DNA of 64,000 bases, from NCBI RefSeq assembly GCF_003259335.1, contig NZ_QLLL01000001.1, forward strand, positions 340,226 to 404,225, given 5' to 3'. The stretch's first letter is position 1; each line of letters opens with the position of its first letter. Under the pieces are notes generated by a model, which saw only the letters and a program-made list of their open reading frames with translations, had not been told where the DNA came from and ran no database searches. A program made the position numbers and the translations under genes. This document shows positions 16,416 to 26,204 of this stretch, piece after piece. This DNA comes from Chitinophaga skermanii. GTDB lineage: Bacteria > Bacteroidota > Bacteroidia > Chitinophagales > Chitinophagaceae.

Positions 16416-18221
16416 ATGAAATATTTAAAAATAGGCACGGTGGCATTATTTGCTATGATGCTCAATGCCTCCTGTCAAAAGGGTTTCCTCGACCAAGTAC
16501 CGGATGACCGGTTAACGTTGAAAGAAACGTTTTCTCGCAAAAGCACCGTCGACAAGTACTTGGCGAATGTGTATTCTAAAATTCCAGATGAATATAGCCA
16601 ACGTTATGTAGGTAACAACAACGCCGGCCCTTGGACGGGTGCGAGTGATGAGGCTGATTTCACATGGGGTTTCGTTACCTCAAACTCGATGAATATTGGT
16701 GGTTATGATCCAACTTCTGGTTGGGTGAAAAACTTCTGGTCGAGCTACTACCAAGGTATTAGCGCTGCCACGTATTTCCTCGATAACATTAACCAGTGCG
16801 CGGATTGTGGTCCTAATATCACCAAACAATACACTGGCGAAGCAAGGGCTTTACGCGCTATTTATTACTATTACTTGATGCGCATGTTTGGTCCGGTAGT
16901 AGTATTGGGTGATAAAGTAATTCCACCAGATGCAGGTTTCCCGCAAGTGCAATTGCCACGTAATTCCTTCGATGAATGTGTTGATTTCGTCGTGACTGAA
17001 TTGGATAAAGCGGCAGCAGACCTTCCACCAACTTCTGCTACCGACGATTTAGGTAGAATTAACCGCGGCATTGTATTGGCGATCAAACAAAAAGTATTGT
17101 TATTAGGCGCTAGTCCTTTGTACAATGGTAATCCTGATTACGCTGCGTTAAAGAACCGCGACGGTAAACAATTAATTAGTCAAGCTGCGGATGTTAACAA
17201 GTGGAAACGTTCAGCAGAAGCCGGTAAAGCCTTCATAGATGAATTTGTTACCACCGGTAAATTCAAATTATACCGTAAGAACGATGCCTTGGGTAACTAT
17301 AGCCCGTACTTATCGTGCCGCGATGTAATGTTAGATGATTGGAACCCGGAAGTGATTTATGCCCGTGTACCGGGTAACGTAACCTGGCTACAATACGAGC
17401 GTACACCCTACCATAGCGGTAGCAATGGTGAGGCCCGTGGTTCTGGTGGTTTGGGGGCAACACAAGCTATCGTAGATGCTTATTTCACTTCAAATGGTCG
17501 TAGTATCGACGATCCATTAGCGAACTATGTAAAAACAGGCTTCTCAACAGTAGCTACGCCATTTGCAGAAGCGGGTACGTATAACCAATGGGTAAACCGT
17601 GAGCCCCGCTTTTACGTGGGTATTACCTTCAACGGTAGCATTTGGCAGTATACGAAATACGGTAATATAAAAACGATTACAGAGTATTCTGGCAACTCGG
17701 GTAAGAAAGTGGGTGGTAATGACTATTCACCAACCGGGTACATTGTTAGGAAGAATGTGTTTGTAGGTAACGTAAACGCAGGTAACCGCACCTTGGTATT
17801 GTTACGTTTGGCGGAAGTGTATTTAGATTACATCGAAGCATTGAACGAAGCAGAACCGGCAAACGCCGACATTCTTAAATACCTCAACGAAATTCGCGAC
17901 CGCGCGGGTATTCCAACATATGGCTCTGCTGGCTTGCCTGCACCGGTTGGTCAAGCTGCCATGCGTGAAGCCATTCGTAAGGAGCGCCGTGTAGAATTAG
18001 CCTTTGAAAACGCGCGTTACTTCGATGTACGTCGTTGGAAGATTGGTGAAACAACGGATAATGGTGCAGCATATGGCTTAAACATCAATGCAGATGGTGC
18101 TGCCTTCTATGAAAGAACCATCTTTGAAAACCGTGTGTTCACCAAGAAACATTATTTGTTCCCGATACCACAGTCGGAAATCGACATCGATAAAGAAATG
18201 ATACAGAATACTGGTTGGTAA
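16416..18221 (+). CDS. SusD/RagB family nutrient-binding lipoprotein
   Basis: A 601-residue partner of the SusC just upstream. The lipobox ends at Cys20 (LNASC), followed by QKGFLDQVPDDRLT. SusD landmarks are GEARALRAIYYYYLMRMFGPVVV, LRLAEVYLDYIEALNEA, EIRDRAGIPTYG, IRKERRVELAFENARYFDVRRW and the closing LFPIPQSEIDI...NTGW. It is surface-exposed and binds the substrate imported by SusC. A GC-rich hairpin follows the stop codon and separates it from the secreted discoidin/metalloprotease-like gene. Confidence 0.95.
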   Translation: MKYLKIGTVALFAMMLNASCQKGFLDQVPDDRLTLKETFSRKSTVDKYLANVYSKIPDEYSQRYVGNNNAGPWTGASDEADFTWGFVTSNSMNIGGYDPTSGWVKNFWSSYYQGISAATYFLDNINQCADCGPNITKQYTGEARALRAIYYYYLMRMFGPVVVLGDKVIPPDAGFPQVQLPRNSFDECVDFVVTELDKAAADLPPTSATDDLGRINRGIVLAIKQKVLLLGASPLYNGNPDYAALKNRDGKQLISQAADVNKWKRSAEAGKAFIDEFVTTGKFKLYRKNDALGNYSPYLSCRDVMLDDWNPEVIYARVPGNVTWLQYERTPYHSGSNGEARGSGGLGATQAIVDAYFTSNGRSIDDPLANYVKTGFSTVATPFAEAGTYNQWVNREPRFYVGITFNGSIWQYTKYGNIKTITEYSGNSGKKVGGNDYSPTGYIVRKNVFVGNVNAGNRTLVLLRLAEVYLDYIEALNEAEPANADILKYLNEIRDRAGIPTYGSAGLPAPVGQAAMREAIRKERRVELAFENARYFDVRRWKIGETTDNGAAYGLNINADGAAFYERTIFENRVFTKKHYLFPIPQSEIDIDKEMIQNTGW

Positions 18222-18248
18222 TTTATTCGCTCTACCAAACAAGTATTG

Positions 18249-18290
18249 CATGCCGGCGGGGGCTCTTGTAAGAGCTCCCATGCCCGGGAT
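18249..18290 (+). other. GC-rich hairpin between SusD and the next gene
   Basis: GGGGGCTCT and AGAGCTCCC flank a four-base loop (18258-18279), and outer bases CATGCC / GGGATG can extend the stem. There is no T run, so it is probably a stabilising or processing structure and not a simple terminator. It could set different amounts of SusC/D and downstream mRNA. Confidence 0.4.
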
Positions 18291-18373
18291 GTATGCGCAG
18301 AATAGAAAATGCTGGGAACGAACATCCACGTCAATATCTCTATCCACATTTTCATAACCAAAATCCATTTATC

Positions 18374-20707
18374 ATGCGTACAATTGTAAAATTAGCCCTG
18401 TGGGGTATTGCACTATGCAATAGCCTGCAACTCCTTGCGCAAACGGATATCACCAATAGTAGTGGTACACTAACGGCGCAGTACAATGATTCTCCAACCG
18501 GGGAAGACATTAGCAAAGTGATCGATAACCTTGCTTCTACCAAGTACCTTACGTTTCATAGCTCCGCTTGGATTGGCTTCCAAACACCGAGTGCCGTAGT
18601 GGTGAACAAGTACACCATTACTTCTGCCAATGATGCCGACACCCGCGATCCCTTATCGTGGACCTTTTCAGGCTCGAATGATGGTACTACATGGACCACA
18701 CTCGACACACGTAGTAACGAAGACTTCCCTTCCCGTTTACAGCTCCGGGAATTTACTTTCAGTAATAGCACGGCGTACCAGTACTACCGCCTGCAAATGA
18801 GCAATAATAGCGGTACCATTTTGCAACTGGCAGAATGGGAGATTTTCACCGCCGGCTCTTCCTCCATTGTTGATATCACCGATTACTCGGGCGGTACTAC
18901 CTCGGATCAATACAACGTAACAGGTGCAGAAGGCAATGCGAAATTGATTGATAATAGTATCTTCTCGAAATACCTCACCTTTAATGCTACAACTTGGGTA
19001 CAGTTCCAAGCCGCTAATAGTGCTGTTGTAACTTCATACGCCATTACTTCGGCTAATGACGCTCCCACCCGCGATCCCAAAAACTGGACCTTCCAAGGGT
19101 CGAACGACGGAACCAACTGGACAACCTTGCATACTGTTACCAACCATGCGTTCCTCAACCGTTTTCAAAAGAGCAAATTTTCGTTTAGCAACACAACTTC
19201 TTACACGCGCTACCGCTTAAACATTACAGCCAACGCAGGTGCCACCATTACCCAATTAGCAGAATGGGAAATTTACGGCGTAGGCACCGGTACAATTCCA
19301 GCACCCGCTGCCCCTACTAGCTTAAGTGTACAAAATGTTTCCGGCAACCAGAACATCCTTACTTGGACAGATAATGCCACGTCGGAAACTCAATTCCGTG
19401 TAGAGCGTTCCAGCAATGGATCTACTTGGAACTTGTTACGGAATGCACCTGCCAATACCTTCCAAATAAGAGATACAGGCTTAACGGGCGGCAATACTTT
19501 CTACTACCGTGTACGTGCAGAGAATGCCACTGCATCATCGGCCTATAGCAACACCGTGAATACAACTACTGTGGCGAATGATTTCCCTCAAACATGGCAA
19601 GAGCACTGGTTTGAGCACAATCAAATAGTGAACAAGGTATACTCCGATCAGCATGTGGCAATTTATTTCGATAATGATATGAGCACGTCTATTACATGGA
19701 TGAATAGCGTGGTATCGCAAGCATGGGCTTATACCAAAAGCTTGTATGGTGGCTTTAGCGATCCAAGGTTATATGCTGTATTCCACCAGGATAAATACGG
19801 TGGTGGTTCCCCCGCTACCTATTTTGTAGGCGACCGCGATTACCGTAATGCTATTTGCCTAGGCTCTAGCGGCAACTGGAATTCTGCTACCGGCTGGAAT
19901 TTGGATGCTACCATCCACGAAATTGGTCATATCGTAGAAGGCGCTTCAAGAGGTGTAAAAGAATCGCCGGCCTTCCCATTATGGGGCGATAGCAAATGGT
20001 GCGTGATTTACCAGTATGATGTATACCAAGCATTGGGTTGGACGGCAGAAGCTACCCGTTGGTACAACTCCAGCATGGCTACAGTAGATAGTTACCCGCG
20101 TGCCAATACATATTGGTTTAGAGATTGGTTTTACCCGATTTGGAATAACTATGGGCATGGGGCAGTACTTGCCAACTACTACAACTTACTATCGCAATAC
20201 TTCCCACAACAGAACCAGGTGTATGCCCGTAACTTGAATTGGGGCGAGTTTGTACATTTCTGGAGTGGTGCAGCCGGTGTAAACCTAAAAGCGCAAGCTA
20301 CCACCGCCTTCGGTTGGACAAGCGAATACGAAGCGCAATTCAACCAAGCTCGTATCGATTTTCCATTTACTTACAACGATAACTTGTTGGCAAATGTAGA
20401 AGCCATGGCAAAAGCCGCGAATGATGCTAGTCAACAGAAAGCAATCGTTAGCGCCGAGCAACAAGCCTTCGATAATAGTATCCGCGTATGGCCGAATCCA
20501 TCGAGCGATAAAATCGTTCGTATTGCAGGGCCAGCTAAACAGCAACGTTTATCAGTTGAGATTTATAGCTTAAACGGCGTGCGTGTGTATACAGGCGTTA
20601 TTCAACAAACAGCGAATATCAACCTGCAAGCGCAAGCAGCGGGTGTGTACTTCGTTATTTGTAGGGATGGTAAAATGACTTCTACGAAAAAGATCATTCT
20701 TCCGTAG
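18374..20707 (+). CDS. secreted discoidin/fibronectin-III protein with HExxH motif and T9SS sorting domain
   Basis: A 777-residue secreted multidomain protein; the ATG at 18374 is chosen because a signal peptide follows directly (MRTIVKLALWGIALCNSLQLLAQ). Two F5/8 type C (discoidin) carbohydrate-binding-like domains lie at about residues 25-165 and 165-310 and share the pattern SANDAxTRDPxxWTFxGSNDGTxWTTL. A fibronectin III domain is at about 312-400. A domain of about 290 residues then carries HEIGH (His515-His519), a zinc metalloprotease-type motif. Residues about 705-777 are a type IX secretion sorting domain (VWPNPSSDKI, GVYFV). It probably acts with the SusC/D pair upstream on a glycoprotein or protein-linked glycan. 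The catalytic activity is inferred from the motif alone. Confidence 0.85.
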   Translation: MRTIVKLALWGIALCNSLQLLAQTDITNSSGTLTAQYNDSPTGEDISKVIDNLASTKYLTFHSSAWIGFQTPSAVVVNKYTITSANDADTRDPLSWTFSGSNDGTTWTTLDTRSNEDFPSRLQLREFTFSNSTAYQYYRLQMSNNSGTILQLAEWEIFTAGSSSIVDITDYSGGTTSDQYNVTGAEGNAKLIDNSIFSKYLTFNATTWVQFQAANSAVVTSYAITSANDAPTRDPKNWTFQGSNDGTNWTTLHTVTNHAFLNRFQKSKFSFSNTTSYTRYRLNITANAGATITQLAEWEIYGVGTGTIPAPAAPTSLSVQNVSGNQNILTWTDNATSETQFRVERSSNGSTWNLLRNAPANTFQIRDTGLTGGNTFYYRVRAENATASSAYSNTVNTTTVANDFPQTWQEHWFEHNQIVNKVYSDQHVAIYFDNDMSTSITWMNSVVSQAWAYTKSLYGGFSDPRLYAVFHQDKYGGGSPATYFVGDRDYRNAICLGSSGNWNSATGWNLDATIHEIGHIVEGASRGVKESPAFPLWGDSKWCVIYQYDVYQALGWTAEATRWYNSSMATVDSYPRANTYWFRDWFYPIWNNYGHGAVLANYYNLLSQYFPQQNQVYARNLNWGEFVHFWSGAAGVNLKAQATTAFGWTSEYEAQFNQARIDFPFTYNDNLLANVEAMAKAANDASQQKAIVSAEQQAFDNSIRVWPNPSSDKIVRIAGPAKQQRLSVEIYSLNGVRVYTGVIQQTANINLQAQAAGVYFVICRDGKMTSTKKIILP

Positions 20708-20742
20708 GAAGAGTTTTGGTAATAAATATCCTAATGCAGAGG

Positions 20743-20775
20743 GCCGTCTCTTTCACTGAAGAGGCGGCTTTTTTT
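20743..20775 (+). terminator. rho-independent terminator
   Basis: Ten-base-pair stem (GCCGTCTCTT / AAGAGGCGGC, one wobble pair), six-base loop and seven T. It lies 36 bases after the metalloprotease-like gene and closes the second SusC/SusD operon. Confidence 0.88.
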
Positions 20776-20839
20776 GTCCGCTTAACATTTTGCCCAGTAG
20801 ATAAGTTGCATATCAATAATTGATTTACAAGCAGCCAGC

Positions 20840-20857
20840 ATGTTCATAATCGAACAT
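20840..20857. promoter_or_regulatory. inverted repeat before the DUF418 gene
   Basis: ATGTTC-N6-GAACAT is a perfect interrupted palindrome, about 50 bases upstream of TACCTTTC (20905-20912), one mismatch from TAnnTTTG. It could be an operator for the DUF418 gene, which starts at 20973. Confidence 0.35.
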
Positions 20858-20972
20858 TAACCCCGTTCGTCACCATTGGTCATAACAATCATGGCCGTCA
20901 ATTTTACCTTTCTTATTTTCAGTTGACCAATATCGAATCGTTAGAACTTGTTAACTACAGAATCTTAAACCT

Positions 20973-22310
20973 ATGCAATCTCTTTCAACCAATGCTGCTG
21001 TGGGCGTGCCTTTACAGCAGAATGAACGTATTTCAGTGATCGATACAATTAGGGGTGTGGCTTTATTGGGGATACTATTAATGAATATCCCGTTTATGGC
21101 AATGCCCAACGATTATATCGAAAATTACACCTTGCAAAAGGAGTCTTCTACAGATGTAATCATCTATTACATTGTGAATTTCTTCTTTGAAGGTTCTATG
21201 CGTGCCTTGTTCGGCATGTTATTCGGGGCAGGCATGGTATTGCTCACTTCCCGTTTAGAGAAACAACTATCGCCTACCTTAACCCCGGCAGATTTTTATT
21301 ACCGTAGGTTAATATGGTTATTAATTTTTGGGTTGATAGATGCTTACCTATTAATATGGGTGGGCGACGTATTGTACGCTTATGCTGTTACAGGCTTGTT
21401 TTTGTTCCCTTTCCGGAAGTTGCCTGTAAAAACCTTGTTGTTGTATACAACAGGCGTTTTTATCATTATTACTTACAAGGAAACAAATCGCCAATACGAG
21501 ATGCAGCAAATGCGGGTAAATGGTGAAAAAGCATTGCTACTGGAAAAGCAGAAAGTGAAACTAACCGAAGAACAGGAAAAACATAAGAAGGACTGGACAA
21601 ACTTCAAGGAATCACACGAACCTGCTAAAATTAAAGAGAAGGCAGATAAAGAGATCAAGAAAGCACGCGAAGGATATTTCAAAATTATGCGTAACCAAGT
21701 ACGGATGAACCAGAATATACAGTCATTTGTATTGTACGTTCATATGTTTTGGGATACTATTTTGTGCTTCTTCATAGGAATGATCTTATTCAAAAGCGGG
21801 ATCCTCCAAGGCGAGAAATCGATGCGCTTTTATGTAGCCATGTTACTAGGTTGTTATGCGATAGGACTTACCATTAGCTACTTCATTCTTAAAATGCATA
21901 TTGACACGAAGTTTGACTTTACACAATACTTTAGTCGTATGCCTGTTAACCTGTACCAATTGAAACGCATATTACTAGCGGGTGGACATTTGGCCTTGAT
22001 TCAAATTGTGTACAAACTGGGTTGGTTCAAATGGTTATTGTCGGCTTTGGCGGCAGTGGGGCAGATGGCGTTTACGAATTACTTAATGCAAGCCATTATT
22101 GGGAATTTCATCTTCTTTGGATATGGATTACGTTGGTTTGGCGCCTTACCACGTACGGATATTTACTTGGTTGCCATGGGTATTTGGGTGTTTCAAATTA
22201 TATTCAGCGTATTGTGGTTGAGGAAATTCAAATTTGGTCCTTTTGAATGGGCATGGCGCAGTTTAACATATTGGAAGCGGCAGCCCATGCTTAAATCAAC
22301 AGCAGCTTAG
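20973..22310 (+). CDS. DUF418 domain-containing membrane protein
   Basis: A 445-residue polytopic inner-membrane protein. The N-terminal region has the family signature RISVIDTIRGVALLGILLMNI, followed by helices around FFEGSMRALFGMLFGAGMVLL, LIWLLIFGLIDAYLLIWVGDVLYAYAV and others. A charged, probably coiled-coil segment of about 60 residues (KQKVKLTEEQEKHKKDW...) interrupts the helices near residues 180-245. The C-terminal DUF418 domain follows, ending in FKFGPFEWAWRSLTYWK. The family is related to acyltransferase-like membrane proteins; its reaction is unknown. Its last 20 bases overlap the convergent LytTR regulator gene. Confidence 0.9.
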   Translation: MQSLSTNAAVGVPLQQNERISVIDTIRGVALLGILLMNIPFMAMPNDYIENYTLQKESSTDVIIYYIVNFFFEGSMRALFGMLFGAGMVLLTSRLEKQLSPTLTPADFYYRRLIWLLIFGLIDAYLLIWVGDVLYAYAVTGLFLFPFRKLPVKTLLLYTTGVFIIITYKETNRQYEMQQMRVNGEKALLLEKQKVKLTEEQEKHKKDWTNFKESHEPAKIKEKADKEIKKAREGYFKIMRNQVRMNQNIQSFVLYVHMFWDTILCFFIGMILFKSGILQGEKSMRFYVAMLLGCYAIGLTISYFILKMHIDTKFDFTQYFSRMPVNLYQLKRILLAGGHLALIQIVYKLGWFKWLLSALAAVGQMAFTNYLMQAIIGNFIFFGYGLRWFGALPRTDIYLVAMGIWVFQIIFSVLWLRKFKFGPFEWAWRSLTYWKRQPMLKSTAA

Positions 22311-23079
22311 CCTTCACGGCATCGGCGTAAGAATAGGCAGTTTTGATTTTCGTATGCCGGTTGTCTTGCATCGTGATAATGAATGTGCCTTTGAAGTATT
22401 TCTGCATCTCTTGGATTTTCAGTTTATTGATAATAAAGCCACGGTGTACCCGAACAAATTGGGCGGGTAGCCGTGCTTCCAAGTAGGTTAAAGAATATTC
22501 TATGAGGCGTTCTGCCTCGTGGGTATGCAAGGCTACATACTTCTCTTTTGCTTCGAAGAAGATAACATCGTTAATATGGATTAACTGGATTTTCTCACCG
22601 GTTTTAACGGGAATGGTGCTAATGACTCCAGGAGCGGCAGGTGCTTGTAAAAGCTGTTGTAAAGCAGAGAACCAGTTGTTTTGATTGTTCCGATGTAGTT
22701 CTACCCTTTTCATAGTAAGCGCCAAGCGTGCATCGTCGAAGGGCTTAAGCAGGTAATCGAGCGAGTTTTTCTCGAAGGCTTTAACAGCGTATTCTTCGTA
22801 GGCGGTAACGAAAACAATGGCAGGCTGGTGTGTTAATGCCTGCAATACCTCGAAGCCATGGCTACCCGGGATGCGTATATCCAGGAAAACAAGCTGCGGT
22901 TTCAACTTATTGATTAATTGTGCCGCTGTAATACCATCGTATGCTTCGCCGATGATGTGTACTTGTGGATAAACTTGTAATGCTTGCCGCAACCGGTGGA
23001 TAGCCACTGGTTCGTCATCCACGATAATCGTGGTGATGTTGCTGGGCAACGCTGATGCGAACATGTTTGAATGGTTCAT
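22291..23079 (-). CDS. LytTR-family response regulator
   Basis: A 262-residue regulator. The receiver domain (about residues 15-130) has IIVDDEP, the phospho-acceptor Asp67 in LVFLDIRIPGSHG, and LLKPFDDARLALTM. The C-terminal LytTR DNA-binding domain (about 165-262) has LIHINDVIFFEAKEKYVALHT, IEYSLTYLEARLP and FVRVHRGFIINK. The start at 23079 overlaps the end of the kinase gene by 65 bases; an ATG at 23064 is a possible alternative. Overlap with the LytS-type kinase indicates translational coupling. Targets may include the adjacent DUF418 or membrane-protein genes, which is inference. Confidence 0.94.
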   Translation of the reverse strand: MNHSNMFASALPSNITTIIVDDEPVAIHRLRQALQVYPQVHIIGEAYDGITAAQLINKLKPQLVFLDIRIPGSHGFEVLQALTHQPAIVFVTAYEEYAVKAFEKNSLDYLLKPFDDARLALTMKRVELHRNNQNNWFSALQQLLQAPAAPGVISTIPVKTGEKIQLIHINDVIFFEAKEKYVALHTHEAERLIEYSLTYLEARLPAQFVRVHRGFIINKLKIQEMQKYFKGTFIITMQDNRHTKIKTAYSYADAVKAKLLLI

Positions 23080-24055
23080 TGCTCAACTCGAAAGAAAAGT
23101 TATTCGAATATAATAATTGTAATTTATTCATCACCATGTGTAATCCCATACCCCCGTTTGGTACAACCGGGAAATGAGGACCATTATCGGCTATTATCAT
23201 CACTATTTGCCCGTTTTCTGCTTGTACCTTCACTTCTATTGTACCAGGGCCAGCATTGGGTTCTATGCCATGTTTAATGGCGTTCTCTACAAGCGGTTGT
23301 AAGATAAACGAGGGTACTTGTTGATGTTGCAGGTTGGGATCTACTGCAATGTGATAGGTAAGGCGGTTGTCGAACCGGAATTTCTGCATAGCGAGGTAGG
23401 TGGAAATAATATCTATTTCCGTTGCTACTTCGTGAAAGGTGCTACTGTTGTTGTTCAATGAAAAGCGGAAGAATTTCGACAATAATAATACGAGCTGTTC
23501 GGCTTTGGCAGGGTCGATAGAAATGAGTCCTGCAATGGTGTTATGCACATTGTATAAGAAGTGTGGATTGATTTTCGCACGGAGTAGCTCAAGCTCGAAG
23601 GCCGTTTTTTGTTGCTCGAGTTGTAATAGGCGGAATTGCTGTTGCGTGATGCGGTTGTTGAGAGAACTTTTTCCTTCTTCATGTACATACATGGGAATAC
23701 CTACAACCAAAGCAATCAAAATATCCAATGCGTATACATTGCCGCCGTTCGCAAATTTGTATGCCATATCTCCCACTATCGTAGCACGCAGTATAAAAGC
23801 TAATTCTTGCCCTACCAATGCAGAGGCCACAAGTAGTAGGATAATGATAATCATGCGTAGCACAAGATGTTGCGTAAAGAAGGTGAAATAGCGCCTTTGG
23901 TATACCACGAAGCACATCAAGCTACCAATACAAACACTCGATACAATGTTGATAAAAATACGTACCGGCCGCGGGTCATACGTGAAATATAGAAAGGTGC
24001 CGAAAGCCAAACCAATCAATACACATTGTAAGAATGTTGTAATTACAAGCCGCAT
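23015..24055 (-). CDS. LytS/YehU-type sensor histidine kinase
   Basis: A 346-residue kinase with several N-terminal transmembrane helices (LVITTFLQCVLIGLAFGTFLYF, IFINIVSSVCIGSLMCFVVY, MIIIILLLVASALVG, ALDILIALVVGIPMYV). A His_kinase domain follows with the phospho-acceptor in KINPHFLYNVHNTIAGL, and a C-terminal ATPase domain has PSFILQPLVENAIKHGI and NGGMGLHM. I chose the ATG at 24055 because the longer reading starts with TTG and runs deep into the upstream gene. It overlaps the LytTR regulator gene downstream and starts just before the upstream stop codon, so three genes form one leftward operon. Confidence 0.92.
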   Translation of the reverse strand: MRLVITTFLQCVLIGLAFGTFLYFTYDPRPVRIFINIVSSVCIGSLMCFVVYQRRYFTFFTQHLVLRMIIIILLLVASALVGQELAFILRATIVGDMAYKFANGGNVYALDILIALVVGIPMYVHEEGKSSLNNRITQQQFRLLQLEQQKTAFELELLRAKINPHFLYNVHNTIAGLISIDPAKAEQLVLLLSKFFRFSLNNNSSTFHEVATEIDIISTYLAMQKFRFDNRLTYHIAVDPNLQHQQVPSFILQPLVENAIKHGIEPNAGPGTIEVKVQAENGQIVMIIADNGPHFPVVPNGGMGLHMVMNKLQLLYSNNFSFELSNEPFKHVRISVAQQHHHDYRG

Positions 24056-24056
24056 A

Positions 24057-24722
24057 TTAACCCACTTTTTGTAGTTGTTTTGCTGTACGTTTTCCACGTT
24101 GTTGAGCAATTTGTTTAAAGATAATCATTATCACCGTGAAGCCCAATATAGAAGGTAATAGCTGGCTGTAAGGATGGTACATGTAAAACACGGTACCACT
24201 AAACGCTGCGAAAGATGCGCTTAAAGAGCTGACCATCTTGTATACATGTTCATACAAAAACGTTCTTTGTAACCAACGTGCCGACATAAAATACTTTCCA
24301 AAATCATACGAAGTATTCATTGCTACAGACCCCACGGTAGCAAATACCACGGATGGCGACCAAAACACAGCAATACTTTTGATATAATACACGTAAAAAA
24401 CCGCTGAACTAAGCACCAGCGAGGCTACAATAAAATCCAATACCTTCGGACGTGCACCTTTTAAGCGAATAGCCCGTAACCCAGAAAACGTATTATAGGC
24501 GGCTAGTAATGTAACCACAAGCAAAAGCGAATTCACTTTAAATACAAATACGCCCAGTAATGCCGTGGTAATTACCACTACCATTAACCAAGTGTATAGC
24601 CAACCAATGTTGCGATGCGCAGGCCTATTATTGCGGAGAAAGATAGCTATAGAGCCGATAAGTAAACATAAAGTACCGCTTACTACGTGAATGACGATGT
24701 TGACAGTATGAAACGTGTGCAT
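24057..24722 (-). CDS. hypothetical multi-pass membrane protein, DUF2306-like
   Basis: A 221-residue protein with about seven transmembrane helices. The ATG at 24722 (MHTFHTVNIVIHVVSG) is used because residues upstream of it look non-coding. The opening HTVNIVIHVVSGTLCLLIGSIAIFLRNNRPAHRNIGWLY resembles the DUF2306 layout, in which a helix is followed by a H-R-x-x-G-W/KLY turn; the 35449 gene has the same kind of turn. It is the first gene of the operon with the LytS/LytTR pair and may be a membrane partner of that sensor. No enzymatic motif is visible. Confidence 0.7.
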   Translation of the reverse strand: MHTFHTVNIVIHVVSGTLCLLIGSIAIFLRNNRPAHRNIGWLYTWLMVVVITTALLGVFVFKVNSLLLVVTLLAAYNTFSGLRAIRLKGARPKVLDFIVASLVLSSAVFYVYYIKSIAVFWSPSVVFATVGSVAMNTSYDFGKYFMSARWLQRTFLYEHVYKMVSSLSASFAAFSGTVFYMYHPYSQLLPSILGFTVIMIIFKQIAQQRGKRTAKQLQKVG

Positions 24723-24887
24723 AGTGTTACCAAGTTTTATTGATAGCAAAATGACAAGTTTTATGTGCGTATAGCAAGGAAAAACCGACGAGGTGGTATA
24801 TAGGCCGATGAAGTGGATACCCCTAAAGGCAAACGGGATGCAGCCCAAACTACATCCCGTTTTATATATTGATGGAGAAATAGTCCG

Positions 24888-26204
24888 TTAAGCACAGCGT
24901 ACAGCAAAAAAATGCCAATCGTAGCCATGCTTAAACGTGGAGTGTATTTGATAACCGTATCCCAGTTCTTCCAACACTTCAATCACAGGGGCCATATCGG
25001 CGAACGAAGCCCACGTGAAAAACACCTGTCCGCCCGGTAATAAATAGTTTTTACACCCTTTTAAGAATTCCGATAGGATATCCTGTGCAGAGATGCCCAA
25101 ATCCCATGCTTCGTCGAGAATAGGTAAGTTGCCAAAAATGTAATGGTAGCGACCTTTTACCGCTTGGAATAGGTCCGATTCAAGCACTTCCATCCGTTCT
25201 TCGGCACGGAGTGCGCGCATGTTGTGAATGGCATTACGTACCGCCATTTCGTCTATATCAGTCGCAATTACTTTGTTGGCACCTTGTAAAACACAATGGA
25301 GCGCAATAATACCGGGGCCGCAGCCAATGTCGAGAATATCTTTGCCTTTTACAGGGGGCATATTTTCTAATAGCCAACTGGTAGAATACGTGATTTGTGG
25401 GTCGGGTGTGAATACACCGTCGTTTACTTGTAGCGTGATATTACCCAGTTGTACGAGGTAATCGGGGTGCTGGGTGAGGTATTCCCAAGGCTTGGTAGCA
25501 TTTGATAATAAGCAGAGTTTTTGATGAATGTGAAATTGACCGGGGAAGTTATCCGCAATAAACGACGTGATATGGGCTTGATGAGCAGCATACGCTTCAG
25601 CATGGTGATCGAAGCTTAGTTGCAAAGATTGGTACAAATCGGCCGGTTCATTGAAGTGTAACACGGAAGGTAAGGTGAACGTAAGACATTGTTCTTTGAT
25701 ACCGGGAATAGCCAAGAATTCGTCGTGTGCGAATGTGTGCGGGTAACCTGTTAGGTCGGTAAAGAATTGTTTGATTTTGCCGTAATCTGCGCCGGTGCCG
25801 TTTAAGACTAGAACAAGTATTCCCTTTCCTGTTAAAGCATTGAGCATTTTATGAATAGCCGCTGCTTTATCAGAGAAGTAATAGAATACATGCGAGGCGA
25901 TGATGATATCGTACTGTTGGGTTAATGCTACGTTCTCCCAATCGCTTTGGATGAACGCTACATTGGGATGAAAGGTGAGGGCATGTTCGTATTTCTCGAT
26001 AATGGTGTAGTGGTCGAATAATGGCGCTAATGCGTCGGAGAATTGTTTGCCGGTTCCCATACCGATTTCCAAGCAGCTGGATGCTTTGTGCATAGCGGCC
26101 AATTTTTGAATGGCATTGATGATGAGCGTTTTTTCATTAGAGCGACTCACCAAGTTATTATACCACTGGGGGTTGAATACAATTTCATTGTTATTGTTTT
26201 CCAT
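24888..26204 (-). CDS. two-domain class I SAM-dependent methyltransferase
   Basis: A 438-residue protein with two Rossmann-type domains. The first has CLEIGMGTGKQFSDAL (residues about 44-60) and HVFYYFSDKAAAIHKML. The second has DILDIGCGPGIIALHCVLQ and GANKVIATDIDEMAVRNAIHNM, with GNLPILDEAWD where N6- or glutamine methyltransferases have NPPY. Because NLPI departs from NPP[YFW], the N-methylation chemistry is uncertain. The segment between them probably connects the domains and binds substrate. It stands alone, with a 356-base gap on its upstream side. Substrate unknown; a natural-product or small-molecule role is as likely as RNA modification. Confidence 0.82.
   Translation of the reverse strand: MENNNNEIVFNPQWYNNLVSRSNEKTLIINAIQKLAAMHKASSCLEIGMGTGKQFSDALAPLFDHYTIIEKYEHALTFHPNVAFIQSDWENVALTQQYDIIIASHVFYYFSDKAAAIHKMLNALTGKGILVLVLNGTGADYGKIKQFFTDLTGYPHTFAHDEFLAIPGIKEQCLTFTLPSVLHFNEPADLYQSLQLSFDHHAEAYAAHQAHITSFIADNFPGQFHIHQKLCLLSNATKPWEYLTQHPDYLVQLGNITLQVNDGVFTPDPQITYSTSWLLENMPPVKGKDILDIGCGPGIIALHCVLQGANKVIATDIDEMAVRNAIHNMRALRAEERMEVLESDLFQAVKGRYHYIFGNLPILDEAWDLGISAQDILSEFLKGCKNYLLPGGQVFFTWASFADMAPVIEVLEELGYGYQIHSTFKHGYDWHFFAVRCA

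Noticed and set aside
23439..23891. 150-codon Ser/Cys-rich frame opposite the LytS kinase
   Set aside because: Antisense shadow of a well-supported histidine kinase gene.
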